In this document: positions 1-12,300 of the stretch, piece after piece | Numbering within the stretch: position 1 is the stretch's first letter | Layout: every line of letters starts with the position of its first letter | Source: Calliopsis andreniformis | Taxonomy: Eukaryota > Arthropoda > Insecta > Hymenoptera > Andrenidae | Assembly (NCBI RefSeq): GCF_051401765.1 | Contig: NW_027480449.1 | Location: 1,054,001-1,118,000, forward strand | Direction: 5' to 3' | Length of the DNA stretch: 64,000 bases | Notes under the pieces: generated by a model | Told to the model about the DNA's origin: nothing | The model's database searches: none | Seen by the model: only the letters and a program-made list of their open reading frames with translations | Program-made: the position numbers and the translations under genes

Positions 1-3000
1 GCAGTGTCAGGAACACTGGCAGGAGCAGTGTCTATGTCAGGAGCTGTGTCAGGAGCAGTGTCAGTGTCTGCAGCAATGTCAAGAGCAGTGTCAGTAGCAG
101 TCTCAGTGTCAGTAGCAGTGTCAGGAGCAGTGTCAGTGTCAGGAGCAGTGCCAGTATCAGTATCAGGAGCATTGTCAGTGTCAGGAGCAGTGTCAGGAGC
201 AGTGTCAGGAGCATTGTCTGTATCAGCAGCAGTGCCTGTGTCTGGAGCAGTGCCAGGAGCAGTGTCAGGAGGAGTGTCAGTGTCAGGAGCAGTGTCAGGA
301 GCAGTGTCAGGAGCAGTGGCAGTGTCAGGAGAAGTGTCAGTAGCTGTGAGAGTGTCAGTATCAGGATCAGTGTCAGCTTCAGCAGCAGTTTCAGAAGCAG
401 TGTCAGGAGCATTGTCAGTGTCAGCAGAAGTGTCTGTGTCAGGAGCAGTCTCAGGAGCAGTGTCAGTGTCAGTGGCTGTGTGAGGAGCAGTGTCAGTGTC
501 AGTAGCAGTGTCAGGAGCAGTGTCAGTGTCAGGCGCAGTGCCAGTGTCAGTATCAGGAGCAGTGTCAGTGTCAGGAGCAGTGTCAGGAGCAGTGTTAGGA
601 GCATTGTCAGTATCAGCAGCAGTGACTGTGTCAGGAGCAGTGCCAGGAGCAGTGTCAGTGTCAGTATCAGGAGCAGTGTCAGTGACAGGCGCAGTGTCAG
701 GAGCAGTGTCAGGGGCAGTGTCAGTGTCAGGAGCAGTGTCAGGATCATTGGCAGGATCAGCAGCAGTGTCTGTGTCAGGAACAGTGTCAGAAGCAGTGTC
801 AGTGATAGGTGCAGTGTTAGGAGTAGTGTCAGGAGCAGTGTCAGTGTCAGTGTCTGGAGCGGTGTCGGGAGCAGTGTCAGTTTCAGCTGCAGTTTCAGAA
901 GCAGTGTCAGGAGCATTGTCAGTGTCAGCAGAAGTATCTGTGTCAGGAGGAGTGTCAGGAGCAGTGTCAGTGTCAGTAGCTGTGTGAGGAGCAGTGTCAT
1001 TGTCAGTAGCAGTGTCAGGAGCAGTGTCGGTGTCAGGCGCAGTGCCAGTGTCAGTATCAGGAGCAGTGTCAGTGTCAGGAGCAGTGTCAGGAGCAGTGTC
1101 AGGAGCAGTGTCAGTGTCAGCAGCAGTGTCAGCAGCAGTATCAGGAGCAGTATCAGTGTCAGGAGCTGTGTCTAGAGCAGTGTCAGTGTCAGGAGCAGTC
1201 TCTGGAACAGGCTCAGGAGCAGTGTCAGGAGCATTCTCAAGGCCAGCAGCAGTGTCAGTGTCAGCAGCAGTGTCAGGAGCATTGTCAGCGTCAGGAGCAA
1301 CGTCAGGAGCAGTGTCAGGAGCAGTGTCAGGGACATTGTCAGGATCAGCAGCAGTGTCTGTGTCATGAGCAGTGCCAGTGTCAGTATCAGGAGCAGTGTC
1401 AGTACAGTGTGAGTAGCAGTGTCTGGAGCAGTGAAAGTGTCTGTAGCACGAGCAGTGTCAGTGTCAGGAGCAATGTCAGGAGCAGTGACAGTGTCAGGAG
1501 CAGTGCCAGGAGCATTGCGAGGATCAGCAGCAGTGTCTGTGACAGGAGCAGTGCCAGTAGCAGTGGGAGTGTAAGTATCAGGAGCATTGTCAGTATCAGC
1601 AGCAGTGCCTGTGCCAGGACCAGTGCCAGGAGCGGTGTCAGTGTGAGGAGCTGTGTGGGACGCAGTGTCTGTGTCAGAAGCAGTGTCAGGAGCAGTGTCA
1701 GTGTCTGCAGCAGTGTCAGCAGCAGTATCAGGAGCAGTTTCAGTGCCAGGAGCTGTGTCAGGAGCAGTGTCAGTGTCAGGAGCAGTCTCTGGAACAGTGT
1801 CAGGAGCAGTGTCAGGAGCATTCTCAAGGTCAGCAGCAGTGTCAGGAGCAGTGTCAGCGTCTGGAGCAACGTCAGGAGCAGTGTCAGGAGCAGTGTCAGT
1901 GTCAGGAGCAGTGTCAGGACCAGTGCCAGTGTCAGGATAAGCGTCAGCGTGATCAGCAGTGTCAGGAACACTGGCAGGAGCAGTGTCTATGTCAGGAGCT
2001 GTGTCAGGAGCAGTGTCAGTGTCTGCAGCAATGTCACGAGCAGTGTCAGTAGCAGTCTCAGTGTCAGTAGCAGTGTCAGGCGCAGTGTCAGTGTCAGGAG
2101 CAGTGCCAGTATCAGTATCAGGAGCATTGTCAGTGTCAGGAGCAGTGTCAGGAGCAGTGTCAGGAGCATTGTCTGTATCAGCAGAAGTGCCTGTGTCTGG
2201 AGCAGTGCCAGGAGCTGTGTCAGGAGGATTGTCAGTGTCAGGAGCAGTGTCAGGAGCAGTGTCAGGAGCAGTGGCAGTGTCAGGAGAAGTGTCAGTATCT
2301 GTGAGAGTGTCAGTATCAGGATCAGTGTCAGCTTCAGCAGCAGTTTCAGAAGCAGTGTCGGGAGCATTGTCAGTGTCAGCAGAAGTGTCTGTGTCAGGAG
2401 CAGTGTCAGGAGCAGTGTCAGTGTCAGTAGCTGTGTGAGGAGCAGTGTCAGTGTCAGTAGCAGTGTCAGGAGCAGTGTCAGTGTCAGGCGCAGTGCCAGT
2501 GTCAGTATCAGGAGCAGTGTCAGTGTCAGGAGCAGTGTCAGGAGCAGTGTTAGGAGCATTGTCAGTATCAGCAGCAGTGACTGTGTCAGGAGTTGTGTCA
2601 GGAGCAGTGTCAGTGTCAGGAGCAGTGTCAGTAGCAGTGAGAGTGTCAGTATCAGGAGCAGTGTCAGTTTCAGGAGCAGTTTCAGAAGCAGTGTCAGGAG
2701 CATTGTCAGTATCAGCAGAAGTGTCTGTGACAGGAGCAGTGTTAGGAGCATGGTCAGTGTCAGGAGCAGCGTCAGGAGCAGTGTCAGGGGCAGTGGCAGT
2801 GTCTGGAGCAGTGTCAGGAGCAGTGTCAGGAGCAGTGTCTGTAGCAGTGCCAGGAGCAGTGTCAGGAGCAGTGTCAGTGTCAGGAGCTGTGTCTGGAGCA
2901 TTCTCTGGATCAGCAGTAGTGTCAGAGTCTGGACCAGTGTCAGGAGCAGTGTCAGTGTCAGGAGCAGTGTCAGGAGCAGTGCCAGTGTCAGGAGCAGTCT

Positions 3001-4745
3001 CAGGAGCAGTGTCAGTGTCAGAACCAGTGTGAGGAGCAGCGCAGAGCCAGGAGCAGTGTCAGGACAAGTGTGAGTTTCAGGAGCAGTGTCAGGACCAGTG
3101 TCTTTGCCAGGAGCTGTGTCAGGAGCTGTGGCAGTGCCAGCAGCAGTGTCAGTGTCATTGTCAGAGTCAGGAGCAGTGTCAGGAGCAGTATCAGCAGCAG
3201 TGTCAGAGTCAGGAGCTGTGTCAGGAGCAGTGTCAGTGTCTGGAGCAGTGTCACGGGCAGTGTCAGGAGCAGTGTCTGTCTCAGTAGCAGTGTCAGTAGC
3301 AGTAACAGTGTCAGGAGCAGTGGCAGTGTCAGGAGAAGTGTCAGTAGCAGTGGGAGTGTCAGTGTCAGGAGCAGTGTCAGTTTCAGCACCAGTTTCAATA
3401 GCAGTGTCAGGAGTTTTGTCAGTGTCAGCAGAAGTGTCTGTGTCAGGAGCAGTGTCAGGAGCAGTGTCAGTGTCAGGAGCTGTGTCAGGAGCAGTGTCAG
3501 TGTCAGGAGCAGTGTCAGTGTCAGAAGCAGTGCCAGTGTCAGTATCAGGAGCAGTGTCAGTGTCAGGAGCAGTGTCAGGAGCATTGTCAGTATCAGCAGC
3601 AGTGCCTGTGTCAGAAGCAGTGCCAGGAGCAGTGTCAGTGACAGTCGCACTGTCAGGAGCAGTGTCAGGGGCAGTGTCAGTGTCAGGAGCAGTGTCAGGA
3701 TCATTGCCAGGATCAGCAGCAGTGTGTGTGTCAGGAACAGTGTCAGAAGCAGTGTCAGTGACAGGTGCAGTGTCAGTAGCAGTGAGAGTGTCAGTATCAG
3801 GAGCAGTGTCAGTTTCAGGAGCAGTTTCAGAAGCAGTGTCAGGAGCATTGTCAGTATCAGCAGAAGTGTCTGTGACAGGAGCAGTGTTAGGAGCATGGTC
3901 AGTGTCAGGAGCAGCGTCAGGAGCAGTGTCAGGGGCAGTGGCAGTGTCTGGAGCAGTGTCAGGAGCAGTGTCAGGAGCAGTGTCTGTAGCAGTGCCAGTA
4001 GCAGTGTCAGGAGCAGTGTCAGTGTCAGGAGCTGTGTCTGGAGCATTCTCTGGATCAGCAGTAGTGTCAGAGTCTGGACCAGTGTCAGGAGCAGTGTCAG
4101 TGTCAGGAGCAGTGTCAGGAGCAGTGTCAGTGTCAGCAGCAGTGTCAGCAGCAGTACCAGGAGCAGTTCCAGTGTCAGGAGCTGTGTCAGGAGCAGTGTC
4201 AGTGTCAGGAGCAGTCTCTGGAACAGTGTCAGGAGCAGTGTCAGGAGCATTCTCAAGGTCAGCAGCAGTGTCAGTGTCAGCAGCAGTGTCAGGAGCATTG
4301 TCAGCGTCAGGAGCAACGTCAGGAGCAGTGTCAGGAGCAGTGTCAGTGTCAGGAGCAGTGTCAGGAGCGGTGTCAGTGTGAGGAGCTGTGTGAGAAGCAG
4401 TGTCTGTGTCAGAAGCAGTGTCAGGAGCAGTGTCAGTGTCAGCAGCAGTGTCAGCAGCAGTATCAGGAGCAGTTTCAGTGTCAGGAGCTGTGTCAGGAGC
4501 AGTGTCAGTGTCAGGAGCAATCTCTGGAACAGTGTCAGGAGCAGTGTCAGGAGCATTCTCAGGGTCAGCAGCAGTGTCAGTGTCAGCAGCAGTGTCAGGA
4601 GCAGTGTCAGCGTCAGGAGCATCGTCAGGAGCAGTGTCAGGAGCAGTGTCAGTGTCAGGAGCAGTGTGAGGGACATTGTCAGGATCAGCAGCAGTGTCTG
4701 TGTCAGGAGCAGCGCCAGGAGCAGTGTCAGTGTCAGGAGCAGTGT
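1..4745 (+). repeat. Higher-order block A, copy 1
   Basis: This stretch matches 9399-14143 base for base at a constant offset of 9,398, apart from a handful of substitutions. The ones I noticed lie near 212, 449 and 1710. The match ends sharply after 4745, where this copy continues GTGTGAGGA and the other continues GTGTCAGGA. The left edge is set by the window, so the block may be longer. Markers inside are the CAGGAACACTGG element at 8 and 1962, a one-base-short unit GTACA at 1402, and a one-base deletion in GCGCAGAGCC at 3039. Confidence 0.93.
2..18. repeat. Example of recurrent 6-bp inverted repeat (CAGTGT/ACACTG)
   Basis: CAGTGT at 2-7 and ACACTG at 13-18 are reverse complements around a CAGGA spacer, a possible small hairpin or cruciform. 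The same CAGGAACACTGG element recurs about 26 times, starting at roughly 8, 1962, 9406, 11360, 14215, 15031, 19552, 20812, 21687, 22876, 23130, 24201, 28161 (variant), 30325, 35435, 37599, 38469, 39662, 39918, 41132, 48192, 51757, 52010, 52580, 58353 and 59949. A functional role is not shown. It may simply be a linked variant carried by duplication. Confidence 0.6.
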
Positions 4746-7700
4746 GAGGAGCAGTGTCAGTGACAGGAGAAGTGTCAGGAGCTGTGTCAGTGTCTGGAAC
4801 AGTGTCTGGAGTAGTGTCAGGAGCAGGGTCAGTGTCAGGAGCAGTGTCAGGAGCCGTGTCAGGAGCAGTGTCAGTGTCTGTAGCAGTGTGAGGAGCAGTG
4901 TCAGTGTCAGTATCAGGAGCAGTGTCAGTGTCAGGAGCAGTTTCAGGACCAGTGCCAGTGTCAGAAGCAGTGTCAGGACCAGTGTCAGTGACAGGAGCAG
5001 TGTCAGTGTCAGGAGCAGTATCAGGAGCTGTGTCTGGAGCAGTGTCAGTGTCAGGAGCAGTGTCAGCGTTAGGTGCAGTGTCAGACGAGCATTGTCATGA
5101 TCAGCGCAGTGTCTGTATCAGGAGCAGTGTCAGGAGCAGTGTCAGTGACAGGTGCAGTGTCAGGAGCAGTGTCAGGAGCAGTGTCAGTGTCAGGAGCAGT
5201 GTCAGGAGCAGTGTCAGTGTCAGGAGCAGTCTCAGGAACAGTGTCAGTGTCAGAACCAGAGTGAGGAGCAGCGCCAGAGTCAGGAGCAGTGTCAGGACCA
5301 GTGTGAGTTTCAGGAGCAGTGTCAGGACCAGTGTCCGTGCCAGGAGCTGTGTCAGAAGCTGTAGCAGTGCCAGCAGCAGTGTCAGTGTCATTGTCAGGGT
5401 CAGGAGCAGTGTCAGCAGCAGTATCAGCAGCAGTGTCAGCGTCAGGAGCTGTGTCAGGAGCAGTGTCAGCGTTAGGAGGAGTGTCAGGAGCTATATCAGG
5501 AGCTGTGTCAGTGTCAGGAGCTGTTTCCGGAGCATTGTCAGGATCTGCAGCAGTGTCTGTGTCAGGAGCCGTGTCAGGAGCAGTGTCAGAGTCAGGAGCA
5601 GTGTCAGGAGAAGTGTCAGGAGCAGTGTCAGTGTCAGGAGCAGTGTCAGGAGGAGTGTATGTGCCAGTGTCAGAAGCAGTGCCAGGAGCAGTGTAAGGAG
5701 CAGTGACAGTTTCAGTGTCAGGAGCAGTGTCAGTGTCAGCAGCTGTGTCAGGAGCAGTGATAGTGTCAGGAGCAGTGTCTGGAGCAGTGTCAGGAGCAGT
5801 GTCAGTATCAGGATCAGTGTAAGTGTCAGCGGCAGTGTTAGGAACAGTGTCAGGAGCAGTGTCAGTGTCAGGAGCAGTGCCAGTGTCGGTAGCAGTGTCA
5901 GGAGCTGTGTCAGTGTCTGTATCAGGAGCAGTGTCAGTGTCACGAGCAGGTTCAGGACCAGTGCCAGTGTCAGAAGCAGTGACAGGAGCAGTGTCAGTGT
6001 CAGGAGCAGTGTCAGGAGCAGTGTCTGGAGCAGTGTCAGTGGTAGGAGCAGTGTCAGTGTCTGTAGCAGTGTGAGGAGCAGTGCCAGCGTCAGTATCAGG
6101 AGCAGTGTCAGTGACAGGAGCTGTTTCAGGACCAGTGCCAGCGTCAGAAGCAGTGTCAGGACCAGTGTCAGTGTCAGGAGCAGTGTCAGTATCAGGAGCA
6201 GTGTCAGGAGCAGTGTCAGGAGCAGTGTCAGTGTCTGTAGCAGTGTGAGGAGCAGTGTCAGCGTCAGTATCAGGAGCAGTGTCAGTGACAGGAGCAGTTT
6301 CAGGACCAGTGCCAGTGTCAGAAGCAGTGACAGGAGCAGCGTCAGTGTCAGGAGCAGTGTCAGGAGAAGTGTCTGGAGCAGTGTCAGTGTCAGGAGCAGT
6401 GTCAGCGTCAGGTGCAGTGTCAGGGGAGCATTGTCATGGTCAGCGCAGTGTCTGTATCAGGAGCAGTGTCAGGAGCGGTGTCAGTGCCTGGACCAGTGTC
6501 AGGAATAGTGTCAGGAGCAGGGTCAGTGTCAGGAGCAGTGTCAGGAGCAGTGTGAGGAGCAGTGTCAGTGACAGGAGCAGTTTCAGGACCAGTGCCAGTG
6601 TCAGAAGCAGTGTCAGGACCAGTGTCAGTGTCAGGAGCAGTGTCAGTATCAGGAGCAGTGTCAGTGTCAGGAGCAGTTTCAGGACCAGTGCCTGTGTCAG
6701 GAGTAGTGTCAGGAGCAGTGTCAGTGCCAGCAGCAGTGTTAGGAGCAGCGTCTGGGGCATTGTCAGTGTCAGGAGCAGTTTCAGGAGCAGTGTCAGAGTC
6801 AGGAGCAGTGTCAGTGTCAGTATCAGGAGCAGTGTCAGTGTCAGGAGCAGTGTGAGGAGCAGTGTCAGTGACAGGAGCAGTGTCAGGAGCTGTGTCAGTG
6901 TCTGGACCAGTGTCAGGAGTAGTGTCAGGAGCAGGGTCAGTGTCAGGAGCAGTGTCAGGAGCAGTGTCAGGAGCAGTGTCAGTGTCTGTAGCATTGTGAG
7001 GAGCAGTGTCAGCGCCAGTATCAGGAGCTGTGTCAGTGACAGTAGCAGTTTCAGGACCAGTGCCAGTGTCAGAAGCAGTGTCAGGACCAGTGTCAGTGTC
7101 AGGAGCAGTGTCAGTATCAGGAGCAGTGTCAGTGTCAGGAGCAGTTTCAGGACCAGTGCCTGTGTCAGAAGCAGTGACAGGAGCAGTGTCAGTGTCAGGA
7201 GCAGTGTCAGGAGAAGTGTCTGGAGCAGTGTCAGTGTCAGGAGCAGTGTCAGCGTCAGGTGCAGTGTCAGGGGAGCATTGTCATGGTCAGCGCAGTGTCT
7301 GTATCAGGAGCAGTGTCAGGAGCGGTGTCAGTGCCTGGACCAGTGTCAGGAATAGTGTCAGGAGCAGGGTCAGTGTCAGGAGCAGTGTCAGCAGCAGTGT
7401 GAGGAGCAGTGTCAGTGACAGGAGCAGTTTCAGGACCAGTGCCAGTGTCAGAAGCAGTGTCAGGACCAGTGTCAGTGTCAGGAGCAGTGTCAGTATCAGG
7501 AGCAGTGTCAGTGTCAGGAGCAGTTTCAGGACAAGTGCCTGTGTCAGGAGTAGTGTCAGGAGCAGTGTCAGTGCCAGCAGCAGTGTTAGGAGCAGCGTCA
7601 GGGGCATTGTCAGTGTCAGGAGCAGTTTCAGGAGCAGTGTCAGAGTCAGGAGCAGTGTCAGTGTCAGTATCAGGAGCAGTGTCAGTGTCAGGAGCAGTGT

Positions 7701-8815
7701 GAGGAGCAGTGTCAGTGATAGGAGCAGTGTCAGGTGCTGTGTCGGTGTCTGGACCAGTGTCAGGAGTAGTGTTAGGAGCAGGGTCAGTGTCAGGAGCAGT
7801 GTCAGGAGCAGTGTCAGTGTCAGTATCAGGAGCAGTGTCAGTGTCAGTATCAGGAGCAGTGACAGTGTCAGGAGCAGTGTGAAGAGCAGTGTCAGTGTCA
7901 GGTGCAGATTCAGGACCAGTGCCAGTGTCAGAAGCAGTGACAGGAGCAGTGTCAGTGTCAGGAGCAGTGTCAGGAGCAGTGTCTGGAGCAGTGTCAGTGG
8001 TAGGAGCAGTGTCAGTGTCTGTAGCAGTGTGAGGAGCAGTGCCAGCGTCAGTATCAGGAGCAGTGTCAGTGACAGGAGCAGTTTCAGGACCAGTGCCAGT
8101 GTTAGAAGCAGTGTCAGGACCAGTGTCAGTGTCAGGAGCAGTGTCAGTATCAGGAGCAGTGTCAGGAGCAGTGTCACGAGCAGTGTCAGTGTCTGTAGCA
8201 GTGTGAGGAGCAGTGTCAGCGTCAGTATCAGGAGCAGTGTCAGTGACAGGAGCAGTTTCAGGACCAGTGCCAGTGTCAGAAGCAGTGACAGGAGCAGTGT
8301 CAGTGTCAGGAGCAGTGTCAGGAGAAGTGTCTGGAGCAGTGTCAGTGTCAGGAGCAGTGTCAGCGTCAGGTGCAGTGTCAGGGGAGCATTGTCATGGTCA
8401 GCGCAGTGTCTGTATCAGGAGCAGTGCCAGGAGCGGTGTCAGTGCCTGGACCAGTGTCAGGAATAGTGTCAGGAGCAGGGTCAGTGTCAGGAGCAGTGTC
8501 AGGAGCAGTGTGAGGAGCAGTGTCAGTGACAGGAGCAGTTTCAGGACCAGTGCCAGTGTTAGAAGCAGTGTCAGGACCAGTGTCAGTGTCAGGAGCAGTG
8601 TCAGTATCAGGAGCAGTGTCAGTGTCAGGAGCAGTTTCAGGACTAGTGCCTGTGTCAGGAGTAGTGTCAGGAGCAGTGTCAGTGCCAGCAGCAGTGTTAG
8701 GAGCAGCGTCGGGGGCATTGTCAGTGTCAGGAGCAGTTTCAGGAGCAGTGTCAGAGTCAGGAGCAGTGTCAGTGTCAGTATCAGGAGGAGTGTCAGTGTC
8801 AGGAGCAGTGTGAGG
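4746..8815 (+). repeat. Higher-order block B, region 1
   Basis: This region is rich in GGACCAGTGCC and GTGTCAGAAGCA units and carries the marker GCATTGTCATGGTCAGCG at 6428, 7275 and 8386, with a variant (CATGATCAGCG) at 5089. The marker spacings of 847 and 1,111 bp show a tandem sub-repeat of about 0.85-1.1 kb. About 5,822-7,907 is duplicated at 16,840-18,892 (offset 11,018, then 11,006 after a 12-bp length change). The part at about 5,100-5,820 instead resembles the units at 21.8-22.2 kb and 28.3-28.6 kb (marker GTTTCCGGAGCATTG). Block B is therefore itself composite. Confidence 0.85.
6428..8385 (+). repeat. Tandem sub-repeats of block B (847 and 1,111 bp)
   Basis: Two successive units each begin at the marker GCATTGTCATGG (6428 and 7275) and end before the next marker (7275 and 8386). 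They share the order of variants that follows the marker: a GCGGTGTCAGTGCC segment, GGACCAGTGTCAGG, an isolated GTGTGA, then GGACCAGTGCC units. The second unit is longer by 264 bases, mainly extra units from about 7,800 to 8,100. The other copy of the block has the same arrangement at 17,446-18,280, with an 835-bp unit. Confidence 0.8.
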
Positions 8816-9398
8816 AGCAGTGTCAGTGTCAGGAGCAGTGTCAGGAGCAGTGTCAGGACCAGTGCCAGTGTCAGAAGCAGTGTCAGGACCAGTGCCAGTG
8901 TCAGGAGCATTGTCAGTATCAGCAGCAGTGCCTGTGCCAGGACCAGTGCCAGGAGCGGTGTCAGTGTGAGGAGCTGTGTGAGAAGCAGTGTCTGTGTCAG
9001 AAGCAGTGTCAGGAGCAGTGTCAGTGTCAGCAGCAATGTCAGCATTAGTATCAGGAGCAGTTTCAGTGTCAGGAGCTGTGTCAGGAGCAGTGTCAGTGTC
9101 AGGAGCAGTCTCTGGAACAGTGTCAGGAGCAGTGTCAGGAGCATTCTCAAGGTCAGCAGCAGTGTCAGTGTCAGCAGCAGTGTCAGGAGCAGTGTCAGCG
9201 TCAGGAGCAACGTCAGCAGCAGTGTCAGGAGCAGGATCAGTGTCAGGAGCAGTGTCAGGGACATTGTCAGGATCAGCAGCAGTGTCTGTGTCAGGAGCAG
9301 CGTCAGGAGCAGTTTCAGTGTCAGGAGCAGTGTCAGGAGCAGCGTCAGGAGCAGTGTCAGGACCAGTGCCAGTGTCAGGATCAGCGTCAGTGTGAGCA
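8816..9398 (+). repeat. Transition segment between block B and second block A
   Basis: Ordinary hexamer units. The order resembles the segments at 23,886-24,191 and 40,817-41,122, including GTGTCAGAAGCA doublets, GCATTCTCAAGG near 9,142 and GGACATTGTCAGG near 9,259. It runs into the CAGGAACACTGG element at 9406, which begins the second block A. No other feature is visible. Confidence 0.7.
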
Positions 9399-12300
9399 GC
9401 AGTGTCAGGAACACTGGCAGGAGCAGTGTCTATGTCAGGAGCTGTGTCAGGAGCAGTGTCAGTGTCTGCAGCAATGTCAAGAGCAGTGTCAGTAGCAGTC
9501 TCAGTGTCAGTAGCAGTGTCAGGAGCAGTGTCAGTGTCAGGAGCAGTGCCAGTATCAGTATCAGGAGCATTGTCAGTGTCAGGAGCAGTGTCAGGAGCAG
9601 TGTCAGGAGCACTGTCTGTATCAGCAGCAGTGCCTGTGTCTGGAGCAGTGCCAGGAGCAGTGTCAGGAGGAGTGTCAGTGTCAGGAGCAGTGTCAGGAGC
9701 AGTGTCAGGAGCAGTGGCAGTGTCAGGAGAAGTGTCAGTAGCTGTGAGAGTGTCAGTATCAGGATCAGTGTCAGCTTCAGCAGCAGTTTCAGAAGCAGTG
9801 TCAGGAGCATTGTCAGTGTCAGCAGAAGTGTCTGTGTCAGGAGCAGTGTCAGGAGCAGTGTCAGTGTCAGTGGCTGTGTGAGGAGCAGTGTCAGTGTCAG
9901 TAGCAGTGTCAGGAGCAGTGTCAGTGTCAGGCGCAGTGCCAGTGTCAGTATCAGGAGCAGTGTCAGTGTCAGGAGCAGTGTCAGGAGCAGTGTTAGGAGC
10001 ATTGTCAGTATCAGCAGCAGTGACTGTGTCAGGAGCAGTGCCAGGAGCAGTGTCAGTGTCAGTATCAGGAGCAGTGTCAGTGACAGGCGCAGTGTCAGGA
10101 GCAGTGTCAGGGGCAGTGTCAGTGTCAGGAGCAGTGTCAGGATCATTGGCAGGATCAGCAGCAGTGTCTGTGTCAGGAACAGTGTCAGAAGCAGTGTCAG
10201 TGATAGGTGCAGTGTTAGGAGTAGTGTCAGGAGCAGTGTCAGTGTCAGTGTCTGGAGCGGTGTCGGGAGCAGTGTCAGTTTCAGCTGCAGTTTCAGAAGC
10301 AGTGTCAGGAGCATTGTCAGTGTCAGCAGAAGTATCTGTGTCAGGAGGAGTGTCAGGAGCAGTGTCAGTGTCAGTAGCTGTGTGAGGAGCAGTGTCATTG
10401 TCAGTAGCAGTGTCAGGAGCAGTGTCGGTGTCAGGCGCAGTGCCAGTGTCAGTATCAGGAGCAGTGTCAGTGTCAGGAGCAGTGTCAGGAGCAGTGTCAG
10501 GAGCAGTGTCAGTGTCAGCAGCAGTGTCAGCAGCAGTATCAGGAGCAGTATCAGTGTCAGGAGCTGTGTCTAGAGCAGTGTCAGTGTCAGGAGCAGTCTC
10601 TGGAACAGGCTCAGGAGCAGTGTCAGGAGCATTCTCAAGGCCAGCAGCAGTGTCAGTGTCAGCAGCAGTGTCAGGAGCATTGTCAGCGTCAGGAGCAACG
10701 TCAGGAGCAGTGTCAGGAGCAGTGTCAGGGACATTGTCAGGATCAGCAGCAGTGTCTGTGTCATGAGCAGTGCCAGTGTCAGTATCAGGAGCAGTGTCAG
10801 TACAGTGTGAGTAGCAGTGTCTGGAGCAGTGAAAGTGTCTGTAGCACGAGCAGTGTCAGTGTCAGGAGCAATGTCAGGAGCAGTGACAGTGTCAGGAGCA
10901 GTGCCAGGAGCATTGCGAGGATCAGCAGCAGTGTCTGTGACAGGAGCAGTGCCAGTAGCAGTGGGAGTGTAAGTATCAGGAGCATTGTCAGTATCAGCAG
11001 CAGTGCCTGTGCCAGGACCAGTGCCAGGAGCGGTGTCAGTGTGAGGAGCTGTGTGGGACGCAGTGTCTGTGTCAGAAGCAGTGTCAGGAGCAGTGTCAGT
11101 GTCTGCAGCGGTGTCAGCAGCAGTATCAGGAGCAGTTTCAGTGCCAGGAGCTGTGTCAGGAGCAGTGTCAGTGTCAGGAGCAGTCTCTGGAACAGTGTCA
11201 GGAGCAGTGTCAGGAGCATTCTCAAGGTCAGCAGCAGTGTCAGGAGCAGTGTCAGCGTCTGGAGCAACGTCAGGAGCAGTGTCAGGAGCAGTGTCAGTGT
11301 CAGGAGCAGTGTCAGGACCAGTGCCAGTGTCAGGATAAGCGTCAGCGTGATCAGCAGTGTCAGGAACACTGGCAGGAGCAGTGTCTATGTCAGGAGCTGT
11401 GTCAGGAGCAGTGTCAGTGTCTGCAGCAATGTCACGAGCAGTGTCAGTAGCAGTCTCAGTGTCAGTAGCAGTGTCAGGCGCAGTGTCAGTGTCAGGAGCA
11501 GTGCCAGTATCAGTATCAGGAGCATTGTCAGTGTCAGGAGCAGTGTCAGGAGCAGTGTCAGGAGCATTGTCTGTATCAGCAGAAGTGCCTGTGTCTGGAG
11601 CAGTGCCAGGAGCTGTGTCAGGAGGATTGTCAGTGTCAGGAGCAGTGTCAGGAGCAGTGTCAGGAGCAGTGGCAGTGTCAGGAGAAGTGTCAGTATCTGT
11701 GAGAGTGTCAGTATCAGGATCAGTGTCAGCTTCAGCAGCAGTTTCAGAAGCAGTGTCGGGAGCATTGTCAGTGTCAGCAGAAGTGTCTGTGTCAGGAGCA
11801 GTGTCAGGAGCAGTGTCAGTGTCAGTAGCTGTGTGAGGAGCAGTGTCAGTGTCAGTAGCAGTGTCAGGAGCAGTGTCAGTGTCAGGCGCAGTGCCAGTGT
11901 CAGTATCAGGAGCAGTGTCAGTGTCAGGAGCAGTGTCAGGAGCAGTGTTAGGAGCATTGTCAGTATCAGCAGCAGTGACTGTGTCAGGAGTTGTGTCAGG
12001 AGCAGTGTCAGTGTCAGGAGCAGTGTCAGTAGCAGTGAGAGTGTCAGTATCAGGAGCAGTGTCAGTTTCAGGAGCAGTTTCAGAAGCAGTGTCAGGAGCA
12101 TTGTCAGTATCAGCAGAAGTGTCTGTGACAGGAGCAGTGTTAGGAGCATGGTCAGTGTCAGGAGCAGCGTCAGGAGCAGTGTCAGGGGCAGTGGCAGTGT
12201 CTGGAGCAGTGTCAGGAGCAGTGTCAGGAGCAGTGTCTGTAGCAGTGCCAGGAGCAGTGTCAGGAGCAGTGTCAGTGTCAGGAGCTGTGTCTGGAGCATT